DNA of 24,442 nucleotides, from contig CAKPSB010000011.1 in NCBI GenBank assembly GCA_934183155.1, forward strand, positions 1 through 24,442. Reading direction: 5' to 3'. The notes beneath the pieces are model-generated. The model made no database searches, was not told the origin of the DNA, and was given only the letters and a program-made list of their open reading frames with translations. Positions 7,502 through 15,510 of this stretch are shown here, piece by piece (the first letter of the stretch is position 1; every line of letters starts with the position of its first letter). The stretch is from an uncultured Bacilli bacterium. Its GTDB lineage: Bacteria; Bacillota_I; Bacilli_A; RF39; UBA660. The translations under genes were made by a program, and so were the position numbers.

Positions 7502-8293
7502 TCACCTCCAATACTTATCTATCATTTCTTTTAAATCTTCTTTATAAAATGTAATATTTTTTAAAAGAAAACCCTGAGTTAATAAATTTAAAGCCTCTTT
7601 CTTATCAATACCCCTACTCATTAAATAAAATATCTCATCAAAAGAAAACGTTCCAATAAGTGCACTATGGTTTGCCACCACATCATTCTCATCAATAAAT
7701 AAATTAGGCTTTATAACACAAGTATTATTCGTCATATTAATTATTCTACCACTTTGACTAACATCACAGTCTACAATTCCATTGGGAACAAATCCAGAAA
7801 CATTAAACTCCAAAGTTCCGTCCGAAATATTAACCCCATTATTTACTATGTTACTAACTGTCTTCTTCGCATTATGATAAACTAAAAAATTATACTTTTC
7901 CTGTTTTTTACTAATCGTTTTCAAATTAAAATCAATTTTCGCTCTAGCACCATTTAAATTAATCAAATTCATTTCATTAATAACCATTCCATCATTAACT
8001 TTCTCAACATTTAAAAAACTATCCTCTTCCAAATAATACTTATATTGAAACTTATAATTATCCCCTTTTTTTATTTCATAAATATTACTATGTACACCCT
8101 TTAAAACATTAAAATAAATATCATATTTATACTCATTATTCAAAATTTCAAAAGCCAAATTAGTATCTTCATTTATTTTAATATTAATCGTCTTAACGTT
8201 TAAAAATTTATCAGCGTCAGTAGCTTTAATATCAATTTTGCCATCCCCATCTATAAGTTCAATAACATCATCTGTAATTCTAATTTTATTCAT
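7502..8293 (-). CDS. sufD: Short SufD/SufB-family Fe-S scaffold subunit
   Basis: This is the partner of the SufC ATPase in the Fe-S assembly scaffold. The ATG at 8293 is chosen because AGGTGAGG precedes it; the start overlaps the sufC stop by 8 nt. At 263 aa it is well under the usual 400-470 aa; the N-terminal part of the family is missing. The C-terminal beta-helix core is clear: a repetitive beta region (about 110-205), then NHSALIGTFSFDEIFYLMSRGI (the first part matching the SHGATVG...LFYLxSRG signature, with H209). A helical end with EALNLLTQGF follows. The usual Cys just before that His is Ala207. It appears more like SufD than SufB. No second scaffold paralogue is present here, so it may form a homodimer with SufC. 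Confidence 0.83.
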   Translation of the reverse strand: MNKIRITDDVIELIDGDGKIDIKATDADKFLNVKTINIKINEDTNLAFEILNNEYKYDIYFNVLKGVHSNIYEIKKGDNYKFQYKYYLEEDSFLNVEKVNDGMVINEMNLINLNGARAKIDFNLKTISKKQEKYNFLVYHNAKKTVSNIVNNGVNISDGTLEFNVSGFVPNGIVDCDVSQSGRIINMTNNTCVIKPNLFIDENDVVANHSALIGTFSFDEIFYLMSRGIDKKEALNLLTQGFLLKNITFYKEDLKEMIDKYWR

Positions 8294-9035
8294 GTTCCTC
8301 ACCTATAAATTTATCATATCCATATTTTTCTATTTCCAAAGCAAGTGATTTATCACCACTTTTAACAATCTTACCACCACTCATAATATGAATATAATCT
8401 GGTTTAATATAATCAAGCAATCTTTGATAATGTGTAACAAGTAAAATTGCCGGTTTTTTATCATTAAAATAATCCATAACACTTTCACCAACCAATTTTA
8501 AACTGTCAACATCAAGACCTGAATCAATCTCATCAAGAAGTACAACCGTAGGTTTTAAAACATTCATTTGTAATATCTCATTTTTCTTACGTTCACCACC
8601 AGAAAAGCCATCATTAACCCCTCTGCTTAGCATATCACTGTTCATATGCAACTTATCAATTAAACTATCAACTTCTCTAACAAAAGGCAACAATTTAAAT
8701 TTATCACCCTCCTTAGCTCTCAAAGCACTTCTTAAAAAATCAGCATTAGTAACCCCTTCAATAGCAACAGGCAACTGCATTCCTAAAAAAATACCTAATT
8801 TTGCTCTTTCATTAACTGGCATATCATTAATAATTTTATCATTATAATAAATTTTACCAGATAAAATTTTATAATTACTATCACCCATAATAACCTTAGT
8901 TAAAGTAGACTTACCAGTACCATTAGGACCCATAATTGCATGAACTTCACCAGAATTAATTTTCAAATTAAAATCCTTTAAAATGATCTTATCAGCAACC
9001 TCCACCGTTAAATTTTCTATTTTTAAACTATTCAT
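8286..9035 (-). CDS. sufC: SufC Fe-S assembly ATPase
   Basis: This ABC-type ATPase works in the cytosol with SufB/SufD, not as a transporter. The ATG at 9035 follows AGGTGAT with 5-nt spacing; a TTG two codons earlier overlaps that site and is rejected. At 249 aa it has the family length. Walker A is GPNGTGKST (36-44), the signature is FSGGERK (144-150) within the SufC-typical GFSGGERKKNEILQM, and Walker B is VVLLDEID (164-171). The H-loop lies in LLVTHYQR. It is the first gene of sufC-sufD-sufS, all overlapping or nearly so. The leader has a weak candidate promoter (TTCAAA, 17 nt, TAAAAT) on the minus strand. Confidence 0.95.
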   Translation of the reverse strand: MNSLKIENLTVEVADKIILKDFNLKINSGEVHAIMGPNGTGKSTLTKVIMGDSNYKILSGKIYYNDKIINDMPVNERAKLGIFLGMQLPVAIEGVTNADFLRSALRAKEGDKFKLLPFVREVDSLIDKLHMNSDMLSRGVNDGFSGGERKKNEILQMNVLKPTVVLLDEIDSGLDVDSLKLVGESVMDYFNDKKPAILLVTHYQRLLDYIKPDYIHIMSGGKIVKSGDKSLALEIEKYGYDKFIGEEHE

Positions 9036-9136
9036 TTTCAATCACCTACATTATTTTAGCATTTTTCACACATTTTTTGAATATAAAAAACAAAAATAGT
9101 CAATAATATTATTAGGATATTTCGCAGATATTCACG

Positions 9137-9160
9137 AAAAAAGAGTTTACTCTTTTTTTT
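9137..9160. promoter_or_regulatory. Symmetric AT-rich hairpin between the divergent suf and hit genes
   Basis: AAAAAAGAG (9137-9145), TTTA, then CTCTTTTTT (9150-9158) forms a perfect 9-bp stem with a 4-nt loop, ending in T residues on either strand. It looks like a bidirectional terminator but lies between two divergent starts, so it may instead attenuate or insulate one of them. Confidence 0.45.
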
Positions 9161-9191
9161 TAAATATGGTAAAATGAAAAGGGTGATAAAT

Positions 9192-9554
9192 TTGGATATA
9201 TTTTGTAAAATTGCCAATAATGAAATTCCTTCTTACACATTATATGAAGATGATATTGTAAAAGTATTCTTAGATATTAACCCAGATGTTAATGGACATA
9301 CCTTAATCATACCAAAAAAACATTTTAAAGATTTATTTGATATTGATGAAAAAACTTTAATTCACATAATAAATAAAGCTAAAGAAATAGAAAAACTTCT
9401 AAAAGAAAAATTAAACATTGATGGTTTAACATTAGTTCAAAACAATGGTTGCGTTCAAGAAGTAAAACATTTTCATCTTCATTTAAAACCATCTTATAAA
9501 AATAAAGAAAAATTATTAAGTGTAGAAGAAATTTATAACATATTAAAAAAATAA
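9192..9554 (+). CDS. HIT-family nucleotide hydrolase
   Basis: This is a histidine-triad protein of the Hint/HinT type, which hydrolyses purine nucleoside phosphoramidates or similar adenylates. The start is taken as TTG at 9192: GGGTGAT lies 4 nt upstream, and starting there gives MDIFCKIANNEIPS, the family's standard N-terminus. The ATG 18 nt earlier adds six residues and lies upstream of the ribosome-binding site. The 120-aa protein has NGHTLIIPKKH in the middle and the catalytic triad motif HFHLHLKP near residues 96-103. It is divergent from suf and followed by its own terminator. Confidence 0.93.
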   Translation: MDIFCKIANNEIPSYTLYEDDIVKVFLDINPDVNGHTLIIPKKHFKDLFDIDEKTLIHIINKAKEIEKLLKEKLNIDGLTLVQNNGCVQEVKHFHLHLKPSYKNKEKLLSVEEIYNILKK

Positions 9555-9579
9555 TTTGAAAAACAATTATTTTTTTTAT
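9548..9579 (+). terminator. Terminator of the hit gene
   Basis: AAAATAATT (9548-9556) pairs with AATTATTTT (9565-9573) across an 8-nt loop and continues into T residues. It overlaps the stop codon of hit. Confidence 0.6.
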
Positions 9580-9645
9580 TTAAATTATTAGTTAAAATAA
9601 ACAGTAACTTCTAAACATTTGACTTATTCACAATTGTCAAAAACA

Positions 9646-9654
9646 CATATCATA
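9646..9654 (+). promoter_or_regulatory. Candidate SigK/SigE-type -10 element of the cotD-like gene
   Basis: CATATCATA fits the CATANNNTA -10 consensus of the mother-cell sporulation sigma factors. It lies 22 nt upstream of the coat gene's ATG, a suitable distance for a short leader with its GGGGGA ribosome-binding site. An AC about 14 nt further upstream could serve as a SigK -35. No good SigA promoter is visible here. Confidence 0.5.
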
Positions 9655-9676
9655 AATTAGACAAGGGGGAAAATAG

Positions 9677-9931
9677 ATGTTCAAAAAAAATTTTGGTTTT
9701 GGAAAATGTTGTCAAATGAATAGACCATGCTGTCCAATAATGGAACCAGTTATAACCAATTGTATTGAAAAAGAATTTTGCCACGAAGTAAAACATATCT
9801 GTCCAATTCATACTCACATAATAAATAAACATATATATAACCATACTTATACGCCTGAATACACCTGCTCAGAAGAAAATCAAATAATAAATAATGATCC
9901 AAGCTGCTGTAACAAATATAAAGGTTTCTAA
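9677..9931 (+). CDS. cotD: Cys/His-rich CotD-like spore coat protein
   Basis: This 84-aa protein has 10 Cys, including CC pairs at 11-12, 18-19 and 77-78. Six His lie in the core (CHEVKHICPIHTHIINKHIY, 35-54). The order PI..P, then a HEV.H..P.H....N.H...H.Y.P segment, resembles the CotD inner coat family (PIVHP ... VPHIHPSHTTNVNHH). There is no signal peptide, as expected for a coat protein made in the mother cell. The ATG follows GGGGGA at 7-nt spacing. A sporulation-type -10 lies upstream and a strong bidirectional terminator follows. The family match is by pattern only; a metal-binding Cys/His protein is the alternative. Confidence 0.6.
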   Translation: MFKKNFGFGKCCQMNRPCCPIMEPVITNCIEKEFCHEVKHICPIHTHIINKHIYNHTYTPEYTCSEENQIINNDPSCCNKYKGF

Positions 9932-9935
9932 AAAC

Positions 9936-9968
9936 AAACCCCGTTTCCTAAAAAGAAACGAGGTTTTT
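9936..9968. terminator. Bidirectional terminator between cotD-like gene and ffh
   Basis: AAACC.CGTTTC pairs with GAAACG.GGTTT, with one C/A mismatch and a 7-nt loop. It is followed by T residues on the plus strand and flanked by A residues that serve the minus strand. It ends both convergent genes. Confidence 0.75.
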
Positions 9969-9973
9969 ACATT

Positions 9974-11281
9974 TTAAAAAGGCATTTTAAAATTTCCATT
10001 TTTCATTTGTTTAACCATAATTTTCATTTGTTCAAACTGTTTAAGTAATCTATTAACCTCTTCAACAGAAGTTCCACTACCAGCCGCCACTCTCTTTTTA
10101 CGACTTGCCTTTAAAATACTAGGATTTCTTCTTTCCTCTAAAGTCATTGATAAAATAATAGCTTCAATATGGGCCATTTGTTTAGGATCAATATTAACAT
10201 TATTAAGTCCCATTTTTTTAGCACCAGGAATTAATTTAATTAAATTTTCAAGCGGCCCCAACTTTTTAATTTGATTCAATTGAGCTAAAAAATCTTCCAA
10301 ATCAAATTTTCCCTTCTGCAATTTTTTAGCAGCCTTCATAGCTTCATCTTCATCAATAACACTTTCAGCTTTTTCAATCATTCCCATTAAATCGCCCATA
10401 TCCAAAATTCTATTAGCCATTCTCTGTGGATAAAATTTTTCAAGTCCATCCATTTTCTCAGAAACACCAATAAATTTAATAGGAATATTTGTTAAATGTC
10501 TAATTGATAAAGCCGCTCCACCTTTAGTATCACCATCTAACTTAGTTAAAACAGCACCTGTTAAAGGCAACCTTTCATTAAAACCAGTAATAACATTAAC
10601 CGCATCTTGACCAGTCATACTATCAATAACAAGCAAAATTTCATTAGGATTTGCCGCTTCATTAATATCCTGAAGTTCTTCCATAAGTTCATCATCAATA
10701 TGTAATCTACCAGCCGTATCAATCAAAACATAATTATAGCCATTTTCTTTTGCATAATTAACCGCATTTTTAGCAATTTCTACTGGATTACCTTTACCCT
10801 CACTATAAACTTCAATATTAAGCTCACGACCCAACTGTTTAAGTTGATCAATTGCTGCCGGTCTATAAACATCACAAGCAACCATTAAAGGCTTCATTCC
10901 ATATTTTTTTCTCAAAAGTAAAGCAAGTTTCCCCGTAGTTGTTGTCTTACCAGAACCTTGTAAACCAGTCATCATCAAAACCGTCATTGGTTTTACAACA
11001 ATCAAAGGTTCATCTTCTTTTCCCAGTAAATCTACAAGTTCATCTTTAACAATTTTAACAAACTCCTCACCAGGTTTCAAACTTTTTCTAACTTCTTCAC
11101 CTAAAGCCTTATGTTTAACATTATTAATAAATTCTTTAACAACTTTATAATTAACATCAGCTTCTAACAAAGCAAGTCTAATTTCCCTTGTAACATCACT
11201 AATATTATCTTCCGTTATTTTTCCATAACCTTTAATTTTATTTAAAGCATTTGTAAGTCTATCTCCCAAATTTTCAAACAT
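9974..11281 (-). CDS. ffh: Signal recognition particle protein Ffh
   Basis: Ffh is the SRP54 GTPase that delivers nascent membrane and secreted proteins to FtsY and the translocon. The start is the ATG at 11281, 4 nt after GGTGAT; the upstream TTG lies before that site. The protein has 435 aa. The N domain covers about 1-90. The G domain has GLQGSGKTTT (106-115), DVYRPAA (137-143), DTAGR (188-192) and TKLDGDTKGG. The methionine-rich M domain covers about 300-435 and includes an RNA-binding SGTSVEEVNRLL helix. The ylxM partner that usually precedes ffh in Bacillus is not adjacent. Confidence 0.98.
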   Translation of the reverse strand: MFENLGDRLTNALNKIKGYGKITEDNISDVTREIRLALLEADVNYKVVKEFINNVKHKALGEEVRKSLKPGEEFVKIVKDELVDLLGKEDEPLIVVKPMTVLMMTGLQGSGKTTTTGKLALLLRKKYGMKPLMVACDVYRPAAIDQLKQLGRELNIEVYSEGKGNPVEIAKNAVNYAKENGYNYVLIDTAGRLHIDDELMEELQDINEAANPNEILLVIDSMTGQDAVNVITGFNERLPLTGAVLTKLDGDTKGGAALSIRHLTNIPIKFIGVSEKMDGLEKFYPQRMANRILDMGDLMGMIEKAESVIDEDEAMKAAKKLQKGKFDLEDFLAQLNQIKKLGPLENLIKLIPGAKKMGLNNVNIDPKQMAHIEAIILSMTLEERRNPSILKASRKKRVAAGSGTSVEEVNRLLKQFEQMKIMVKQMKNGNFKMPF

Positions 11282-11320
11282 AATTATCACCAATACCAAT
11301 TATACTATATTTTTTCAAAA

Positions 11321-11346
11321 GAAAAAAGAAGTTTTCTTAAAACTTC
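11321..11346 (-). terminator. Terminator after the 102-aa membrane gene
   Basis: On the minus strand GAAGTTTT-AAG-AAAACTTC is a perfect 8-bp hairpin with a 3-nt loop followed by six T residues. It overlaps the gene's stop codon and ends the priA-fmt transcription unit before ffh. Confidence 0.75.
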
Positions 11347-11645
11347 CTATGAATAAACTTACTAATCATAAATCCTTCAAAAACAATATATACTATAATA
11401 TAAAGAAACATAAATATATCATTGAAAAAACCAAGATCAAATGAATTAATAATTGCCGGTACATCAGACGGAATTACACTTAAAAAGGTAAAAGCCGTAT
11501 CTTTAATAATATTTAATTTTAAATAAGTCCATATTCTCAAAAATATATCAATTGTTACCACCGAATAAACAAAAGCATGAAAATCTTTAAAAAATACTAC
11601 CACTAAAATTAAAATTAAAATAAATATAATTGTTGGAATTGTCAT
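11337..11645 (-). CDS. Unknown membrane protein, about three helices
   Basis: This 102-aa protein is very hydrophobic. Likely membrane segments are at about 3-19, 26-44 and 76-96, with a basic C-terminus (SKFIHRKF). I recognise no family. Its ATG follows GGGGTGAT with 3-nt spacing and overlaps the TGA of the upstream gene, so the two are translationally coupled and probably form a unit. It is last in the priA-fmt operon and followed by a strong terminator. Confidence 0.75.
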   Translation of the reverse strand: MTIPTIIFILILILVVVFFKDFHAFVYSVVTIDIFLRIWTYLKLNIIKDTAFTFLSVIPSDVPAIINSFDLGFFNDIFMFLYIIVYIVFEGFMISKFIHRKF

Positions 11646-12310
11646 TTTATCACCCCTAAACTTTCAAAATATTTTCCAAAATCTTCACCAGTATTATAAA
11701 TATTAATAGTTAAAATTCCACTATCTTTTAATCCTCTTAATCTATAATAATTACCCAAATCAAGTTTATATTTATAAATCTTATTATTTTTTTCAAAAAC
11801 ATGAATAATAATATTATACTGACTAGCTAAAGATAAATCCACATCCGTATCAAATTCATACAAATTAATAAAATTAGAAAGCAAAACAGCATACTGCTTA
11901 TAATCATCAATAGTAATATAAGAAGTATTATATATTAACTTATCAATTAACTCAGGAGTAATTTTAAGTACCCCAATATCAAAATTATCTATACAAGTAA
12001 GACCATCATCAACTAAATAAACTTTCCCATTATAATAATAATGCTTACCATCCATAATAAACTCTTGTTTATCATTATAAGCTCTACCAAAGATAGTTTT
12101 ATCATCATCCTTATAAGTATATTCATAATTACTAGTAGTTTTAAAAGTACTAACTTTAGGACTAGAACTAATTGTAGATTTAGTAAAAATAAGTACAAAA
12201 ATTATAAAAGCAAACCAAAAAATTAATGAAGTAACTGGTCTTAATTTAGGATCAGCCCGCATTTCTTTAAATTTTTTGTAATATGGATTTTCTTTTATTT
12301 TCTTAAACAT
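11642..12310 (-). CDS. Unknown single-pass membrane protein with extracytoplasmic domain
   Basis: This 222-aa protein has a basic, Lys/Arg-rich N-terminus (KKIKENPYYKKFKEMR), one helix at about 26-44, then a roughly 175-residue outside domain rich in Tyr, Asp and beta-type segments. No catalytic motif is evident. The ATG follows the fmt stop TAG with no gap, so it is coupled to fmt. It overlaps the 102-aa membrane gene downstream, suggesting the two act together at the membrane. Function unknown. Confidence 0.75.
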   Translation of the reverse strand: MFKKIKENPYYKKFKEMRADPKLRPVTSLIFWFAFIIFVLIFTKSTISSSPKVSTFKTTSNYEYTYKDDDKTIFGRAYNDKQEFIMDGKHYYYNGKVYLVDDGLTCIDNFDIGVLKITPELIDKLIYNTSYITIDDYKQYAVLLSNFINLYEFDTDVDLSLASQYNIIIHVFEKNNKIYKYKLDLGNYYRLRGLKDSGILTINIYNTGEDFGKYFESLGVIK

Positions 12311-13270
12311 CTACTTCAAAATCTTTCCTATAATATTTCCGTGATAACCATTAATAAAATCTTTTGCAAGCATTTTTTTCTTACCTTCTAGTTGAATAGA
12401 AGTTAATATAACTTCCCCATTACCACATTTAACACCAAATCCATCATCATATATATTCATTATCTCACCATTAAAACCAAAATCATACATTTTATCACCG
12501 CGGCGAGCAGACCAAACCTTCATAATCTTCTCATCAAACATGCAATAAGCACCTGGCCAAGAATTTAAACCTCTAACTTGATTAACAATTTTTCTTTTAG
12601 TGTTACTAAAATCAATTTTTTCATCTTTTCTACTAATATTAAAACCATATGTCACCTTCGATTCATCTTGAGGTGTTCTTTTATTAGTTCCATCTAATAT
12701 ACTAGGCAAAGTATCAAGAAGCAAATTCTTTCCTATAATAGAAAGCTTATCGTGTAAAGAAGAAGCTGTATCATCATCACTAATAGGAATAATTTTTTGG
12801 CTAATAATATCACCACTATCCATAGCCTCAGCCATATACATAATAGTTACCCCTGTTTCACTATAGCCATCAATAATAGCATGATGTATAGGTGCTCCAC
12901 CTCTTAATTTAGGTAAAACTGAAGCATGTACATTGATACAACCAAGTTTTGGAATAAGTAAAAGCTCAAGTGGTAATATTTGTCCATAAGCACATGTAAT
13001 AATTAAATCAGGCTCCAAAGCATTAATTTCTTGTAAAGAAGCTGAAATCTTATCTGGCTGTAAACATAAAATATTATGTTTAAAAGCCACTTCCTTTATA
13101 GGTGTAAATTTAACATCTCCGTGTCGCCCAACCGGTTTATCTGGTTGTGTAACGACTGCTCTAATTTTATATTTATCTATTAATCCCTCTAAAACAGGAA
13201 CACTAAATTCTGGTGTTCCCATAAAAATAATAACTGGATCTTTTTTTACTTTTATTTCATCAAAATTCAT
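12311..13270 (-). CDS. fmt: Methionyl-tRNA formyltransferase
   Basis: Fmt formylates Met-tRNA(fMet) with 10-formyl-tetrahydrofolate for translation initiation. The ATG at 13270 is chosen; the upstream ATG is part of the ribosome-binding sequence GGGTGAT, which sits 3 nt before it. The protein has 319 aa, the family length. It carries FMGTPEFSVPVLEGL near the N-terminus. The catalytic triad is N113 and H115 (CINVHASVLP) plus D151 (AMDSGDI). The substrate loop RGGAPI replaces the more usual RGAAPI. A C-terminal OB-type tRNA-binding domain follows. In B. subtilis def lies between priA and fmt; here def is absent from the gap. Confidence 0.96.
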   Translation of the reverse strand: MNFDEIKVKKDPVIIFMGTPEFSVPVLEGLIDKYKIRAVVTQPDKPVGRHGDVKFTPIKEVAFKHNILCLQPDKISASLQEINALEPDLIITCAYGQILPLELLLIPKLGCINVHASVLPKLRGGAPIHHAIIDGYSETGVTIMYMAEAMDSGDIISQKIIPISDDDTASSLHDKLSIIGKNLLLDTLPSILDGTNKRTPQDESKVTYGFNISRKDEKIDFSNTKRKIVNQVRGLNSWPGAYCMFDEKIMKVWSARRGDKMYDFGFNGEIMNIYDDGFGVKCGNGEVILTSIQLEGKKKMLAKDFINGYHGNIIGKILK

Positions 13271-13310
13271 TAAATCACCCATATTCTAATAAATATTTTA
13301 ACATATTTTC

Positions 13311-15452
13311 TTATATCTTTAAAGGGTTTAAATCAACATCCACATTTATTTTAGTATAATGATTTACTATAAAATCTAAATATTTTAAAATTTCTTTAGT
13401 CTTTTTAAACTTAATAATTATTTGAACATAATATATATTATTAATTTTTGGAATACTACAAGAAGAAGGTCCTAAAACAATAATATCTAAATTACTTTTC
13501 AAATAATTGACAATCTTTTTACCCTCATTAAATATTTCATCATAATCTTTGCCACTTAATTTAATTAAACAAAGATTATAATATGGCGGATACTTCAAAG
13601 CCTTACGAATTCTAATCTCTTCATTATAAAAACCTTCATAATCATTTTCTTTAGCACACAAAATACTATAATGATTAACATTAAATCCTTGAATAATAAC
13701 CTCACCTTTTTTTAAAGCACGACCAGCCCTACCGGCTACTTGTGATAAAAGTTCAAAAGTTCTCTCACCACTTCTAAAATCAGGAATATTCAAAGAAGCA
13801 TCACCATTAACAACCGCCACCAAAGTAACATTTGGAAAATCTAAACCTTTCGCAATCATTTGGGTACCAACTAAAACATTATACTCACCATTTTGAAAAG
13901 CTTTAATAATTTTCTCATGCGCTCCTTTACGCCTAGTTGTATCAATATCCATCCTAACAGTTTTAGCAGCTTGAAAATTTTTATTAACTAAATACTCTAA
14001 TCTTTCAGTACCCATGCCCAAATCATTTATATTTTTACTATGACACTTAGGACATTCATATAATTTAGGCACACTATAATCACAATAATGACATTTCATA
14101 ATATTATCTTTTTTATGATAAGTAAGAGGAATATCACAGTTTGGACATTTATGTACAAAGCCACAATCATGACAACTAATAACCGTTGAAAAACCTCTCC
14201 TGTTAAGTAAAATTAAAACTTGTTCACCCTTAACTAATCTTTCATTTATTTTATCCTTTAATATTTGAGAAAATACCCTATTTCCTTTTTTAAACTCTTC
14301 TTTCATATCAACTAAATATACCTGTGGCAAACTCATATTAACCCTGTTTTTCATAACAAGCAACTCATAAATTCCAATATTAGCTCTAGTATAACTTTCC
14401 ACCGATGGAGTTGCACTACCTAAAACAACAGGAATATTATAAGTTTTTCCCCTTTTTAAAGCAATATCTATCGCATTATATCTTGGAATATTTTCTTGCT
14501 TATAAGTTGCTGAATGTTCCTCATCAATAATAATAATACCCAAATTAGTAAACGGTGCAAAAATAGCACTCCTAGCTCCTATAACAATTGAAACTTCACC
14601 TCTTTCAATTTTACGCCACTCATCATACTTTTCACCATTACTAAGACCACTATGTAAAATAGCGACAACTTTTCCAAAATGTTTTTTAAATATTGACACA
14701 ACCTGAGGTGTCAAACTAATCTCTGGAACAAGTAAAATAGCTTCCTTACCTTGTTTTAAAACTTCTTCAATCAATTTAATATAAACAAGTGTCTTACCAC
14801 TACCACAAACACCATGCAATAAATATGGTCTAAAAATATTAAGCTTAACACTGTTTATAACTCGCACCTGTTCTTCAGTTAATTTATAGTTAACCTTCTC
14901 CACCAAGACATTGTCATTCAATCTGTAAACTTCTTTTGACTCTTCAAGTAAATATCCATTTTTAATCAAAGTCTTTACACTAGAAGATGAAATTTTATTA
15001 GCTTCACTTTTTAAAACTTCTTTATTATTTTTAACAAAATCAAAAACTTCTTTCTGCTTTAAAGAAGTAAATACCCCATCTTTCACTACCTTTAAAACTT
15101 GCACATACTTTTTATTAATATGTGTTTTTTCTTTAGCCTTTAAAGCTCTAGGTAACATCGTTTGATAAGATAAAGTTAAAGGTGCCAAAGTCTTTTGTGA
15201 AATATATTTTCCAAGTTCCATCATTTCCTCATTAATAACAGCTCTATCATCAACCAAAGAAATTATATCTTTAATTTCATATTCTAAAGGTTTATCCTCA
15301 TAAACACTCATAATAAACCCCTCAATATTACGTCTTCCAAAAGGTACTAAAGCCCGCATTCCAACAAGCGGATTCATTTTTTCAGGAACATGATAAGTAA
15401 ACGTCTTATTAATTTTTCTGCCCACAACTTCAACTAAAACATCCGCCTGCAT
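13311..15452 (-). CDS. priA: Primosomal replication-restart helicase PriA
   Basis: PriA is a 3'-5' helicase that reloads the replisome at stalled forks. At 713 aa it is on the short side for Firmicutes. The 3'-end-binding domain covers about 1-100 and a winged helix about 125-185. The helicase core has GVCGSGKT (214-221), DEEH (310-313), GSATPS (345-350) and QVAGRAGR. The zinc-binding insertion has eight Cys at 427, 430, 436, 439, 454, 457, 467 and 470, enough for two zinc ions. The ATG is preceded by AAGGTGGTG. It heads the priA-fmt-membrane gene unit. Confidence 0.97.
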   Translation of the reverse strand: MQADVLVEVVGRKINKTFTYHVPEKMNPLVGMRALVPFGRRNIEGFIMSVYEDKPLEYEIKDIISLVDDRAVINEEMMELGKYISQKTLAPLTLSYQTMLPRALKAKEKTHINKKYVQVLKVVKDGVFTSLKQKEVFDFVKNNKEVLKSEANKISSSSVKTLIKNGYLLEESKEVYRLNDNVLVEKVNYKLTEEQVRVINSVKLNIFRPYLLHGVCGSGKTLVYIKLIEEVLKQGKEAILLVPEISLTPQVVSIFKKHFGKVVAILHSGLSNGEKYDEWRKIERGEVSIVIGARSAIFAPFTNLGIIIIDEEHSATYKQENIPRYNAIDIALKRGKTYNIPVVLGSATPSVESYTRANIGIYELLVMKNRVNMSLPQVYLVDMKEEFKKGNRVFSQILKDKINERLVKGEQVLILLNRRGFSTVISCHDCGFVHKCPNCDIPLTYHKKDNIMKCHYCDYSVPKLYECPKCHSKNINDLGMGTERLEYLVNKNFQAAKTVRMDIDTTRRKGAHEKIIKAFQNGEYNVLVGTQMIAKGLDFPNVTLVAVVNGDASLNIPDFRSGERTFELLSQVAGRAGRALKKGEVIIQGFNVNHYSILCAKENDYEGFYNEEIRIRKALKYPPYYNLCLIKLSGKDYDEIFNEGKKIVNYLKSNLDIIVLGPSSCSIPKINNIYYVQIIIKFKKTKEILKYLDFIVNHYTKINVDVDLNPLKI

Positions 15453-15510
15453 CCTAACACCACCTTAATTCAATTATACAATCAACCATTTTATAAAACA
15501 AGCCAAACAT

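Noticed and set aside
9650..9844. Minus-strand ORF antisense to the cotD-like gene
   Set aside because: It lacks a ribosome-binding site and mirrors a plus-strand gene that has good start, stop and terminator signals.
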